Shown: positions 47,086 through 59,341, counted from the stretch's first letter. The stretch is DNA of 64,000 bases from Caenorhabditis remanei (GCF_010183535.1 NC_071330.1:10645717-10709716); one strand, 5' to 3'. A program made the numbers and translations. The notes: generated from the letters alone by a model not told the origin.

Positions 47086-47708
47086 ATATTTTCCATTTTT
47101 TATTATTACTTGACAGAATTCTTTCAATAAACTACAGTAACCCAGAAGTTGTTTCTATGTTCGGGAGAGTATGATGAGTATTCAGAACTCTACTCACCGG
47201 TAAGCAAACAAAAATACGTATATGGGCTCTAGAATACAGTGATAACTCATCACTATCGAGTCAAAAATGGACCACTATTACACTATTTTTTCGCGAGACT
47301 CCGCCTTCGGAATTGTTAAACTTTATTCATTTGCTCCAAAATTTTTCATTTTTATTTCAATTCTTTATTTCAATTTTCATATAATTTTTCGTTAAATTTC
47401 TAGTAGAATGTTATTCAGCTATTAACCAGAAATAGTAGCTCTGTCATCTTCGTGAAAGTACTGGAAACATTTGTTTTCCTGATTACGTTATGGTTTAGGG
47501 TTTTCAAAAGTATTGTTAGATGTATCAAAATTTGATTATTTTAGCTTTAAGGTTTCCAATTTTGGATGTTTGAAATTTATTTACGAACGAGTCGTTTAAA
47601 TTTTTATTTATTTTTAATCGTACTTTTCTGGAATTTTGCTGAGGAGCCATCTACTAGAAATTTAGATTTTAAAATACTCACCCTTTTATTCACTTTTCAA
47701 TTTCAGCC
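47086..47708. other. Spacer between cargo genes
   Basis: About 620 bases, AT-rich, with no convincing frame. A TTTCAATTTCAG-type acceptor ends three bases before the next ATG (CAG then CC-ATG), consistent with spliced-leader addition. Confidence 0.4.
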
Positions 47709-48611
47709 ATGTCGCTTAGCAAACCAACTGTTTCCTTGTCCTCAGGTCGTTCCGCAGAAGTCCAAGCCAAGGTAAAATTTGCATTTACATTTTTATTTCT
47801 TCACCTAAAAGAAAAGTTTAAAGAATATTTTTCACATTTTCAGATTGCTAAAAATCGGATGAAGGCCTTGGAGAAGAGAGTGTCATTTCTCGAAAAGGAG
47901 AGCACCGAGCTTAAGAATCTACGGATCAAACTGAAGGTAATAGTATTTGTAGAATGGGAAAATTCTATTTAATGTTATTTTGATGACGAATTTCGTAGAA
48001 TGAAAAAAAAAAAAAAAACTATTTTATGTAATTTCAATGAACTTAGTAAAATATAAATTATAGTTTCACTTTTCAGATCGCTAAAAGCCGGGGAAATGCT
48101 TTGGAAAGAAGGCTTAACTTGATCTCCCAGGATAATGACATATTAGCCCAGGATAATGACACATTAGCCCAGGATAATGACACATTAGCCCAGGATAATG
48201 ACACATTAGAAGGAGGAATAGATGCCCTCCAGGCCGAAGTAGCCCGAAAAGATCTGGAGATCGCCAGGCGAGATGCGGAACTAGCATGGTTTAATTGGAA
48301 TGAAGAGGTTCGGGAGGAGAGCCGTATTTGCCAACTCTGCCTCCAGGAATATAGCCATGAAGCCAATATTCCAAAAGTCATAGGTAACGATAAATTTCAA
48401 CAATTGGATCTAAAAACAAATTTCAGCCTGCGGCCACATCTGCTGTCACAACTGCTTGGCTCAGGTGACTGAGGAAATCAATGGGGTGGTGGTGGCCAGG
48501 TGTTGGATATGCCGACGGTATACAAAAAAGCCTCAGGACCGTGATTTCGCCACAGCCTTTATTGTACTTCCCCGTCTTTTGCCACGGCCACCAGCATTTG
48601 TTCAACTTTAG
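47709..48611 (+). CDS. RING-finger coiled-coil protein (predicted E3 ubiquitin ligase), Polinton cargo
   Basis: Exons 47709-47771, 47844-47936, 48077-48383 and 48427-48611 give 215 residues. After a short Ser-rich start comes a coiled coil (MKALEKRVSFLEKESTELK) that includes four near-perfect heptads AQDNDTL, encoded by a 21-bp tandem repeat. The C-terminal RING has CQLC, then ACGHICCHNC and RCWIC, fitting C3HC4 spacing. Such a protein would dimerise and ubiquitinate a target. I infer capture from a host gene, with the target unknown. Exons 2 and 3 begin with similar codons (IAKNRMKALEKR / IAKSRGNALERR), suggesting exon duplication. The direction is opposite to that of the capsid genes. Confidence 0.78.
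48127..48212 (+). repeat. 21-bp tandem repeat encoding heptads
   Basis: The unit CAGGATAATGACACATTAGC occurs about four times at 21-bp spacing inside the RING gene, encoding QDNDTLA heptads. The units are almost identical in DNA, so expansion is recent. Confidence 0.85.
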
Positions 48612-48739
48612 CTTAGTTATCCTAATTTATTTTTTCTGTATTCCTTTCAAATTTTCTTAATTGTTTTTCTCTATCATTATTTTTATTGACTTTTATACGT
48701 AATTCTTAAAAAGTAGATGAATAAATCAAAATTTTACCT

Positions 48740-48841
48740 TCACGACTCGATTCCAACCATGTTATCCACCGGTTTCACGGCTTCTGATTCCACCAATGAC
48801 AAGGACTTGACCTTTTCTCCGAGCTTTTTGAACACTGTCAT
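48740..48841 (-). CDS. Possible 33-residue peptide or terminal exon
   Basis: A short minus-strand frame (TVFKKLGEKVKSLSLVESEA...) is preceded by a TTTTTACAG acceptor one base before its ATG. It could be a tiny trans-spliced gene or the last exon of something I cannot trace. Support is weak. Confidence 0.25.
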   Translation of the reverse strand: MTVFKKLGEKVKSLSLVESEAVKPVDNMVGIES

Positions 48842-49009
48842 CCTGTAAAAAGTCAGTTTTGGAAAAATATAAAATAAAAACATGAAAAGTGTTGAAAAAG
48901 GAGAAATAATTTCACGAAAAAGGCTTCACATTTGAAAGAAGCAAAAATGACGCGAAAATTCTCGAGAGGGAAGTCGCGCTGTGAAGGAGAAATTTCGGCA
49001 ACCAAGGTT

Positions 49010-49511
49010 ACCCTTTCATCTAGCCGACACATGGCTTAACAGAGAAGAATGTTTCAAAAATAGTTTCTTTGTCTCGGAAAAAAGTCATTTGAAAATACTT
49101 TGAATTTGTCCTTTTTATGAAACACACATTTAACATTTGGAATATTCATGGTATGAAATTAGCATATTCGTAATCTCCAGATCTTCCCGATTTCAAAAAG
49201 TATAATATCATGGGGGTTCGGTAAAAATATATGGATACGGTAAAGATGCGCTAAAGATGCGCAAAAAATGATATGGATAAAACAAAAACAAAATTGAATT
49301 AATATGCGTGACAGCACACGACGAAAATGAGAGACAATGCAAAAGTAAGAGTGCGCGCAGAGATGACGAGACATCATTGTGCGGGATTGACGCAGAGAAA
49401 TGAAAGAGTGTACAGGTCCGAGAGACGCAGAGTACATTCCAGTGGTCGTCCCACTGTTTGCTCAAACCGTCACGGTTATTATCGATTCTTATAGGTCCCC
49501 CACAAGTCTCT
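49010..49511 (-). repeat. Right terminal inverted repeat
   Basis: Inverse of 31541-32072. It is shorter by about 30 bases because of indels in the inner half, where a duplicated short motif present on the left (TTTTTCAAAT...AAATGACGTTTTT) is collapsed. Confidence 0.92.
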
Positions 49512-50377
49512 GTCTATGTAGCAGTTTCAATAATATTCTTAATGTCGATTGTACTGGCGGTGAGTGAAAACATTGAGATCAATATATCAATGTTCAATTT
49601 AAGATTCCATTCGCTATCCTGCAAGCTGCGATAGCCATCCCAGTAAGCGTAAAATGCACTCCAGAGAAATGTGCTCCACTAATTGCAACAATGAACTGTA
49701 AGTGGGAACATTCTGAAAATTCTACTCTACGTGATCATTTTCAGTTGTTCTTGTTTTTGGATCCCTCATTATAACAATAGTGATTCTCTTATTTGTTCTG
49801 ATCTTACTCTTATGTCATCGAAAAGATTTTAAAAAGCAGGATACTGTATCGAATAATAATCTAAATTCTGCTATTCGTTTACTCACTTGGACTCTTATAA
49901 CTGTTTTGTTTGTTTTAATTGCTGAAATCATTCCATTCGTGTTTATGGAAATCAAGAAACATAGTAAGAAAAATTCATGTTACAAAACCGAAAGTTCAGA
50001 TTTTCAGGGGGCCCAAAACCAGGATGCTACTGGTTTTATCATGAAAATATTATAGTTGAACAAGTATCATTTGCTATGATTGAAGCATCAGTATGGAGTA
50101 TTGCTCTAATAATTGATCCATCGGCAAATGTGATTTTCGATAAAAATGTCTCGAAACAAGCAAAAAATCAGGTAAACATTAACTACTAGAGATTTTCGGT
50201 ATGTGATTCGAAAATAGAACAAAAGGATTAAAAATTGAAGTAAATTCACATTTTCAGGTGAAATGGATGCGTAAATTAATTGTCGGATTGGTTAGAAACG
50301 TAGCAACAAGATTTTCACAAAAAAGAAAGGAAGAAAAAAAAAGAATCATTCGATCGGGAGCCGAAAACACAATCTAA
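49512..50377 (+). pseudogene. Serpentine receptor 6, 3' half, beyond the Polinton
   Basis: Begins with the second GTCTAT and continues exon 3 to 49559, then exons 49604-49697, 49745-49963, 50008-50171 and 50258-50377. It encodes helices 5-7 and the basic cytoplasmic tail, parallel to receptor 5 (IPFAILQAAIAIPVSVKC, LLTWTLITVLFVLIAEIIP, LIIDPSANVIFDKNVS). The frame across the target site is consistent with the 5' half, and no other damage is seen, so the insertion is the only visible lesion. Confidence 0.85.
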
Positions 50378-50736
50378 AATGATCATATTGTCTCATGAAT
50401 CATCATGAATCATCTAACGGATCATCTCTCTTCTATTATGCTCTACTTCATTCACTTGTTAGTTTTTCAATGTTATTTTATGTATCTAAATGAGAGACTC
50501 GTGTTAAACAAAAACGGGTTCTTCAAATCTAAATTGAATAAAAAAGTAAAAAATCTACACTATTTGCTCACAAAAAAACCTATCAACTAGTAACGAATTC
50601 AAGTTCCAAAATCTTACTTTTCCTGAAAAAATCTCGTAATTTTCCCACCTTTTCGTTTGTAATCCTAAGTGCAAACATGTATTTTTATCAAATGAATAGC
50701 ACAAAATCATCATGAAGAAATAGTTTCAGAAGAAAA
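50378..50736. other. Intergenic, AT-rich
   Basis: Between receptors 6 and 7. Contains short AT-rich frames only. Nothing else seen. Confidence 0.4.
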
Positions 50737-52708
50737 ATGAACCACAGTTTATTTGAAAACTGTTCTTATCATTATCCAAATGAGCCTTCATTCGAAAATT
50801 GTACACTTACTACTGCTCCCTGTGTTCTAATTCAAGTGAGTCTTCTGAACATTACAGTAAATTGTAGATAAATTATTCAATAATTTCAGGATTTGAATAC
50901 AGCAATTTCTGTTAATTTCTATGCATATTATGTCACAATATCTCTGTTTTCTGTGGCTGCTCTCGCCAACTGTTACTGCCTTTGCATAACAGTTCCATTG
51001 TTTTTCGAAATGGAAGAGGAGTCAAAGAAACGATATATATTTTTGTTGACTCGATGCTTATCCTGCATCTGTATGGTCTTTTCAATGATATTAACTACAA
51101 GTGTTTTCGAACAAATTCTCACTCCAAGTTCATCGAATTTCTTTATTTATGCCCCATTGGCTATTGCCAGTACCACGTGTATGTTTGGTCTATTGGGTAA
51201 GTTTTTTTCTGAAAACATTTACAGTTGTTAATTTTGAATTGGGAAAACCATTTGTTGATACTCTCTTTATGAAATACGTGTTCCAATTTCAACAATTTCA
51301 TTTTTATTCTCTGATGATCAAAACGTCTTCATTAAAACCGCCATATGATTACTCATTCATTTTGTGACTGTCTGTAACATAAATCATATTATGATCTTTA
51401 TGAAATTTGTGAAATTTGTGCTCGGCATCGGGCGAACAAACTGTGTAGAATTGTGTAAGAAACCACAAACTCCGTTTTTCGTTTCCGTCCGTATTTAGTT
51501 TGTCGTGAGTTGTGATGGTTTGTCACTGAATTCTGTGCCCCACCATAGACTCAACCATGAGGAAATAATTCTAGAATTGTTCACATGAAACTGTTATGTC
51601 ATATGTGTCTGGTTATCATATATTATTCTAAACATGTTTCTTGGATTCCAGTAATCTATAATTCTATAATTTCAGGAAAATGATCTGAGTTAAAGGAAGA
51701 ATATAAAAGAAACAAAAATAACAATTCATGTCTTAAAGTACCCTTCACTCTAATAACAAAACGTTTTATTTCAGGCTCTTATGTTGGATTAGCTCTTCTT
51801 CTTTACATTGGAGTGATGTATCCAATGATATTCAAAACTCAAATTTCTCTACGTTTGGTTTATCTCATGGTTTCCTCTATCTATTTGGTTTCTCTTCTAA
51901 TTTCAGTAAGTTCCATCGAAGAGGGGAACGCCGCTAAAACCGGTTGAGTGAATTCTAAGATATAAATTGTCTACAGATTCCCATTGGAATATTTCAAGCA
52001 GCGATTCAAAGTCCCGGAGGATTAATTAATTGCACTCAGAAAACTTGTGTTCCTTGGGTCAATTTAATTGAATGTGAGTTATTCTACTATCAAGTTCTGT
52101 ACAGTTCTGAATCTTTCAGTTATAATTTCTGGAATTTGTTTGGTTTTCACAATCGCCATATTGTTTTTCGTCTTTATTTCTTTAGTGCGGCATAATCAAA
52201 AATTGAAAAGAGTAAGGCAATAATTGTTCCGTTTCTTTTCCAAAACAAATAGTTTTCAGACTGATACACTGTCTTCATCAGCGTCTTCTATGAAAAGAGT
52301 TCGTCGTCGTCTTGGATGGGCAATAATAGCAGTAATATTCATATCAGCTGCTCAAATTATTCCATACTTATACTTGTTGGATGTTGCTCCACATGATGTT
52401 GATACTTGTAATGGATTTTATAGATCAAATAAGTTTATGGGAGAAGTGATTGCCGGATTCGCTGAGTCTCTCGTTTGGTAAGACAATTGTTTTTTAATTG
52501 GAAAGAAAATGAGAAGATTTAGGATATTCGTATTTCTATTCGACCCGATTGCCAACATTTTCTGCGACAAAAAAATGTCAGAAAAAGTGAAAAATCAGGT
52601 AATAAAGGAAAATCTGGAAATATTTGTTGAGAATGTTAGTTTCAGTTCAAAACGCTGAATGACAGAATGCCAAATGCAGCACTTGCTTCATCACTTGTTC
52701 CACGATGA
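50737..52708 (+). CDS. Serpentine receptor 7
   Basis: About eight exons from ATG 50737 (NHSLFENCSYHYPNEPSFENC) to TGA 52706-52708. It shares KKRYIFLLTRCLS after helix 1, SYVGLALLLYIGVMYPM, IPIGIFQAAIQSPGGLINC, RRRLGWAIIAVIFISAAQIIP and LFDPIANIFCDKK with its paralogues. The intron after the second coding exon (about 51197-51775) is near 580 nt, roughly ten times the usual length, and probably holds an inserted repeat. The C-terminal tail is short (LNDRMPNAALASSLVPR). All frames are open, so it looks functional. Confidence 0.72.
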
Positions 52709-53352
52709 AATCTCATGATCAATGTTTCGAAATGAATACGAATTAGAAAAAAGTTTTGAAAACTATGAATCTGTAGATTCTTAAAGACGAGTTCTCAAAG
52801 CATTTTTCCCGGGTTGTGATAGTTCAAACTTACAGGTTCCAGATTTCTTTTTTATATTGTTAACCGTTTCTCTCTTGAATAAACTTACATATCAAAGGCA
52901 ATGAATGTATTCCGCTTAATTGAATTAATTCATTCCTTTAGATGCACAGAAAATTCTTGGAATTTCCTTCCGAGGTGTGTATTTTTTTTCAAAACTAAAA
53001 AGGCAATAAAAATTGGTGAAATTGTGTAGGTCCTTCTTTTTGTATTGGAGAAGACAAGAGAATAAAGAAAAAACAAACAGCGAGCGACACGCATCAAACT
53101 ACACGGCAATTTTTGCTTTTTTTTCTGACCTCACGCGTTTAAAAACGAGACACGTTGGCGACGACCCCCACGTTTAGAAAGGGTCCGACGTGGATTTCGT
53201 GTCGTTTCTTGCAAGAGAGATTACCCATGGGATCAGTACTGTGTTTCTCAATCTACGTTCCAGTTTTTTTCGAACTGTCGGGCAGTTTTGACTCGTCTAG
53301 CATAGTCTAGGACATGAAGTAAGTTTTCAACTCTGTTTTTCTTCAAACATGT
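52709..53352. other. Intergenic region before the foldback repeat
   Basis: Mostly AT-rich. Around 53050-53270 it becomes GC-richer with a CGTTTAGAAAGGGTCCGACGTGG-like stretch that may be part of a dispersed repeat. No gene seen. Confidence 0.35.
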
Positions 53353-54126
53353 TCTCCAGACTCCGAGTAAGAACTGCAAGGAAATTTTTGATCTACCCTC
53401 ATGAAACGAAAAATTTGAGAAATTTGCAGGCCTAAAACTGTATTATTTTAATTTTTAGCGTAAAGCTCAAGATCGGAAGTAAAAAAATTTCAGTTTTAGA
53501 ATTATTCTGAGAGCATTATCCAATCATTCAATCCAAAAAATCCTGGTTTCAGATATTTTTTCAGGTCCAAAAGGCAATTTTTCATTTGGACTTCGGAAAA
53601 ATCTACGGGATTTTTTCATTTCTCAACATTATCCAACGAATGATAGCTCAAATCGTGCTCCGGAGATTTGTACACATTTCTGTAGGACGGTTTTTCAATT
53701 TGCTCATTAGTTTTTGAGAAATCGATCAAATTCCGAATTTCTTTCAATTTTTTGTTATTTTCTCGAAAACTAATGAGAAAATTGAAAAACCGTCCTACAG
53801 AAATGTGTACAAATCTCCGGAACACGTTTTGAGATATCATTCGTTGGATAATGTTGAGAAATGAAAAAATCCCGTAGATTTTTCCGAAGTCCAAATGAAA
53901 AATTGCCTTTTCGACCTGAAATAATATCTGAAACCAGGATTTTTTGGATTGAATGATTGGATAATGCTTTCAGAATAATTCTAAAACTGAAATTTTCTTA
54001 CTTCTGACCTTGAGCTTTACGCTAAAAATTAAAGTAATAACGTTACAGGCCTGCTAATTTCTCAAATTTTTCGTTTCATGAGGGTAGATCAAAAATTTCC
54101 TTGCAGTTCTTACTCGGAGTCTGGGA
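53353..54126. repeat. Long inverted repeat (foldback element)
   Basis: The left arm (about 53353-53722) reads CTCCAGACTCCGAGTAAGAA inward. The right arm (about 53765-54126) is its reverse complement, ending CTTACTCGGAGTCTGG. Arms are roughly 360-370 bp and highly similar by eye, separated by about 42 bases. The frames inside are by-products of the palindrome. It probably is a foldback or MITE-type DNA transposon and would form a near-perfect hairpin as RNA. No clear target duplication was identified. Confidence 0.88.
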
Positions 54127-54231
54127 GACTGTGAAACATTCAATTTTTTAAAGAGAAAAAAATTGCGCTCGCTTACTGAATTTATTAGTTTTCAAGAGGA
54201 ATCAAAATCAAAAAATTTCTTCTTTGCTACA

Positions 54232-57200
54232 ATGCCGCCGGATGGATTCGTTTGCCTATTCTTTCAGATTTCTGACTGAATCCTTGTATACTAACTGTTT
54301 TAAGTCCCATTAACCTGCATTCGATCCCCATGTTCCCACCGGTTATAGGGTTCCTCTTCGACAGGAGCAGTAGGCTATCATTGAGAATATGCCGCCGGAT
54401 GGATTCGTTTGCCCATTCTTTCAGATTTCTGACTGAATCCTTGTATACTAACTGTTTTAAGTCCCATTAACCTGCATTCGATCCCCATGTTCCCACCGGT
54501 TATAGGGTTCCTCTTTGACAGGAGCAGTAGGCTATCATTGAGAATATGCCGCCGGATGGATTCGTTTGCCCATTCTTTCAGATTTCTGACTGAATCCTTG
54601 TATACTAACTGTTTTAAGTCCCATTAACTAGCATTCGATCCCCATGTTCCCACCGGTTATAGGGTTCCTCTTCGACAGGAGCAGTAGGCTATCATTGAGA
54701 ATATGCCGCCGGATGGATTCGTTTGCCCATTCTTTCAGATTTCTGACTGAATCCTTGTATAATATTCCACCTGTTTTAAGTCCCATTAACCTGCATTCGA
54801 TCCCCATGTTCCCACCGGTTATAGGGTTCCTCTTCGACAGGAGCAGTAGGCTATCATTGAGAATATGCCGCCGGATGGATTCGTTTGCCCATTCTTTCAG
54901 ATTTCTGACTGAATCCTTGTATACTACCTGTTTTAAGTTCCATTAACCTGCATTCGATCCCCATGTTCCCACCGGTTATAGGGTTCCTCTTCGACAGGAG
55001 CAGTAGGCTATCATTGAGAATATGCCGCCGGATGGATTCGTTTGCCCATTCTTTCAGATTTCTGACTGAATCCTTGTATACTAACTGTTTTAAGTCCCAT
55101 TAACCTGCATTCGATCCCCATGTTCCCACCGGTTATAGGGTTCCTCTTTGACAGGAGCAGTAGGCTATCATTGAGAATATGCCGCCGGATGGATTCGTTT
55201 GCCCATTCTTTCAAATTTCTGACTGAATCCTTTTATACTAACTGTTTTAAGTCCCATTAACTAGCATTCGATCCCCATGTTCCCACCGGTTATAGGGTTC
55301 CTCTTCGACAGGAGCAGTAGGCTATCATTGAGAATATGCCGCCGGATGGATTCGTTTGCCCATTCTTTCAGATTTCTGACTGAATCCTTGTATACTAACT
55401 GTTTTAAGTCCCATTAACTAGCATTCGATCCCCATGTTCCCACCGGTTATAGGGTTCCTCTTTGACAGGAGCAGTAGGCTATCATTGAGAATATGCCGCC
55501 GGATGGATTCGTTTGCCCATTCTTTCAGATTTCTGACTGAATCCTTTTATACTAACTGTTTTAAGTCCCATTAACTAGCATTCGATCCCCATGTTCCCAC
55601 CGGTTATAGGGTTCCTCTTCGACAGGAGCAGTAGGCTATCATTGAGAATATGCCGCCGGATGGATTCGTTTGCCCATTCTTTCAGATTTCTGACTGAATC
55701 CTTTTATACTAACTGTTTTAAGTCCCATTAACTAGCATTCGATCCCCATGTTCCCACCGGTTATAGGGTTCCTCTTCGACAGGAGCAGTAGGCTATCATT
55801 GAGAATATGCCGCCGGATGGATTCGTTTGCCCATTCTTTCAGATTTCTGACTGAATCCTTGTATACTAACTGTTTTAAGTCCCATTAACTAGCATTCGAT
55901 CCCCATGTTCCCACCGGTTATAGGGTTCCTCTTTGACAGGAGCAGTAGGCTATCATTGAGAATATGCCGCCGGATGGATTCGTTTGCCCATTCTTTCAGA
56001 TTTCTGACTGAATCCTTGTATACTAACTGTTTTAAGTCCCATTAACTAGCATTCGATCCCCATGTTCCCACCGGTTATAGGGTTCCTCTTCGACAGGAGC
56101 AGTAGGCTATCATTGAGAATATGCCGCCGGATGGATTCGTTTGCCCATTCTTTCAGATTTCTGACTGAATCCTTGTATAATATTCCACCTGTTTTAAGTC
56201 CCATTAACCTGCATTCGATCCCCATGTTCCCACCGGTTATAGGGTTCCTCTTCGACAGGAGCAGTAGGCTATCATTGAGAATATGCCGCCGGATGGATTC
56301 GTTTGCCCATTCTTTCAGATTTCTGACTGAATCCTTGTATACTACCTGTTTTAAGTTCCATTAACCTGCATTCGATCCCCATGTTCCCACCGGTTATAGG
56401 GTTCCTCTTTGACAGGAGCAGTAGGCTATCATTGAGAATATGCCGCCGGATGGATTCGTTTGCCCATTCTTTCAGATTTCTGACTGAATCCTTTTATACT
56501 AACTGTTTTAAGTCCCATTAACTAGCATTCGATCCCCATGTTCCCACCGGTTATAGGGTTCCTCTTCGACAGGAGCAGTAGGCTATCATTGAGAATATGC
56601 CGCCGGATGGATTCGTTTGCCCATTCTTTCAGATTTCTGACTGAATCCTTGTATACTAACTGTTTTAAGTCCCATTAACTAGCATTCGATCCCCATGTTC
56701 CCACCGGTTATAGGGTTCCTCTTCGACAGGAGCAGTAGGCTATCATTGAGAATATGCCGCCGGATGGATTCGTTTGCCCATTCTTTCAGATTTCTGACTG
56801 AATCCTTGTATACTAACTGTTTTAAGTCCCATTAACTAGCATTCGATCCCCATGTTCCCACCGGTTATAGGGTTCCTCTTCGACAGGAGCAGTAGGCTAT
56901 CATTGAGAATATGCCGCCGGATGGATTCGTTTGCCCATTCTTTCAGATTTCTGACTGAATCCTTGTATACTAACTGTTTTAAGTCCCATTAACCTGCATT
57001 CGATCCCCATGTTCCCACCGGTTATAGGGTTCCTCTTTGACAGGAGCAGTAGGCTATCATTGAGAATATGCCGCCGGATGGATTCGTTTGCCCATTCTTT
57101 CAGATTTCTGACTGAATCCTTTTATACTAACTGTTTTAAGTCCCATTAACTAGCATTCGATCCCCATGTTCCCACCGGTTATAGGGTTCCTCTTCGACAG

Positions 57201-59341
57201 GAGCAGTAGGCTATCATTGAGAATATGCCGCCGGATGGATTCGTTTGCCCATTCTTTCAGATTTCTGACTGAATCCTTTTATACTAACTGTTTTAAGTCC
57301 CATTAACTAGCATTCGATCCCCATGTTCCCACCGGTTATAGGGTTCCTCTTCGACAGGAGCAGTAGGCTATCATTGAGAATATGCCGCCGGATGGATTCG
57401 TTTGCCCATTCTTTCAGATTTCTGACTGAATCCTTTTATACTAACTGTTTTAAGTCCCATTAACTAGCATTCGATCCCCATGTTCCCACCGGTTATAGGG
57501 TTCCTCTTCGACAGGAGCAGTAGGCTATCATTGAGAATATGCCGCCGGATGGATTCGTTTGCCCATTCTTTCAGATTTCTGACTGAATCCTTGTATACTA
57601 CCTGTTTTAAGTTCCATTAACCTGCATTCGATCCCCATGTTCCCACCGGTTATAGGGTTCCTCTTTGACAGGAGCAGTAGGCTATCATTGAGAATATGCC
57701 GCCGGATGGATTCGTTTGCCCATTCTTTCAGATTTCTGACTGAATCCTTTTATACTAACTGTTTTAAGTCCCATTAACTAGCATTCGATCCCCATGTTCC
57801 CACCGGTTATAGGGTTCCTCTTCGACAGGAGCAGTAGGCTATCATTGAGAATATGCCGCCGGATGGATTCGTTTGCCCATTCTTTCAGATTTCTGACTGA
57901 ATCCTTTTATACTAACTGTTTTAAGTCCCATTAACTAGCATTCGATCCCCATGTTCCCACCGGTTATAGGGTTCCTCTTTGACAGGAGCAGTAGGCTATC
58001 ATTGAGAATATGCCGCCGGATGGATTCGTTTGCCCATTCTTTCAGATTTCTGACTGAATCCTTGTATACTAACTGTTTTAAGTCCCATTAACTAGCATTC
58101 AATCCCCATGTTCCCACCGGTAATAGGGTTCCTCTTCGACAGGAGCAGTAGGCTATCATTGAGAATATGCCGCCGGATGGATTCGTTTGCCCATTCTTTC
58201 AGATTTCTGACTGAATCCTTGTATAATATTCCACCTGTTTTAAGTCCCATTAACCTGCATTCGATCCCCATGTTCCCACCGGTTATAGGGTTCCTCTTCG
58301 ACAGGAGCAGTAGGCTATCATTGAGAATATGCCGCCGGATGGATTCGTTTGCCCATTCTTTCAGATTTCTGACTGAATCCTTGTATACTACCTGTTTTAA
58401 GTTCCATTAACCTGCATTCGATCCCCATGTTCCCACCGGTTATAGGGTTCCTCTTCGACAGGAGCAGTAGGCTATCATTGAGAATATGCCGCCGGATGGA
58501 TTCGTTTGCCCATTCTTTCAGATTTCTGACTGAATCCTTGTATACTAACTGTTTTAAGTCCCATTAACCTGCATTCGATCCCCATGTTCCCACCGGTTAT
58601 AGGGTTCCTCTTTGACAGGAGCAGTAGGCTATCATTGAGAATATGCCGCCGGATGGATTCGTTTGCCCATTCTTTCAAATTTCTGACTGAATCCTTGTAT
58701 ACTAACTGTTTTGAGTCCCATTAACTAGCATTCGATCCCCATGTTCCCACCGGTTATAGGGTTCCTCTTCGACAGGAGCAGTAGGCTATCATTGAGAATA
58801 TGCCGCCGGATGGATTCGTTTGCCCATTCTTTCAGATTTCTGACTGAATCCTTTTATACTAACTGTTTTAAGTCCCATTAACTAGCATTCGATCCCCATG
58901 TTCCCACCGGTTATAGGGTTCCTCTTCGACAGGAGCAGTAGGCTATCATTGAGAATATGCCGCCGGATGGATTCGTTTGCCCATTCTTTCAGATTTCTGA
59001 CTGAATCCTTTTATACTAACTGTTTTAAGTCCCATTAACTAGCATTCGATCCCCATGTTCCCACCGGTTATAGGGTTCCTCTTCGACAGGAGCAGTAGGC
59101 TATCATTGAGAATATGCCGCCGGATGGATTCGTTTGCCCATTCTTTCAAATTTCTGACTGAATCCTTGTATACTAACTGTTTTGAGTCCCATTAACTAGC
59201 ATTCGATCCCCATGTTCCCACCGGTTATAGGGTTCCTCTTCGACAGGAGCAGTAGGCTATCATTGAGAATATGCCGCCGGATGGATTCGTTTGCCCATTC
59301 TTTCAGATTTCTGACTGAATCCTTTTATACTACCTGTTTTA
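54232..59341. repeat. 157-bp satellite array, block 1 (about 33 units)
   Basis: The anchor ATGCCGCCGG recurs 33 times from 54232 to 59271. Spacing is 157 bp except for three 162-bp units that carry an insertion giving TTGTATAATATTCCACCTG. Small linked variants (CTAG/CCTG, TTCGAC/TTTGAC, TTGTATA/TTTTATA) show higher-order structure: the same two-unit segment begins at 54644, 56062 and 58108, which are 9 and 13 units apart. Open frames of about 100 codons across it are chance results of repeats. The array is cut at its right end by an LTR element. Confidence 0.95.

Larger units (their letters stand above)
31541..49511 (-). mobile_element. Maverick/Polinton DNA transposon, 17,971 bp
   Basis: Both ends begin with the inverted sequence AGAGACTTGTGGGGGACC and are flanked by the 6-bp duplication GTCTAT (31535-31540, 49512-49517), the size known for Polintons. 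Terminal inverted repeats span about 500-530 bp. Inside are all hallmark genes: protein-primed DNA polymerase B, retroviral-type integrase, A32/FtsK-like packaging ATPase, adenain-type cysteine protease, double-jelly-roll major capsid protein and penton-like minor capsid protein. Thirteen or more genes run on the minus strand, and four plus-strand genes sit near the ends. Core frames look intact, so the element may be or recently was active. No fusogen-like gene was found. Polintons are both transposons and presumed virus relatives. Orientation is given as that of the polymerase. Confidence 0.97.

Noticed and set aside
53616..53894. 92-codon frame in the inverted repeat
   Set aside because: It spans both arms and the loop of a foldback, so it is a by-product of the palindrome.
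54644..54946. Repeated 100-codon frames in the satellite
   Set aside because: They arise because a 162-bp unit keeps frame. The monomer is mostly 157 bp, which breaks the frame. The frames are identical in three places because of array duplication.
54232..59341. CRISPR-like regular spacing
   Set aside because: The whole 157-bp unit is repeated with no unique spacers, and the host is a nematode.
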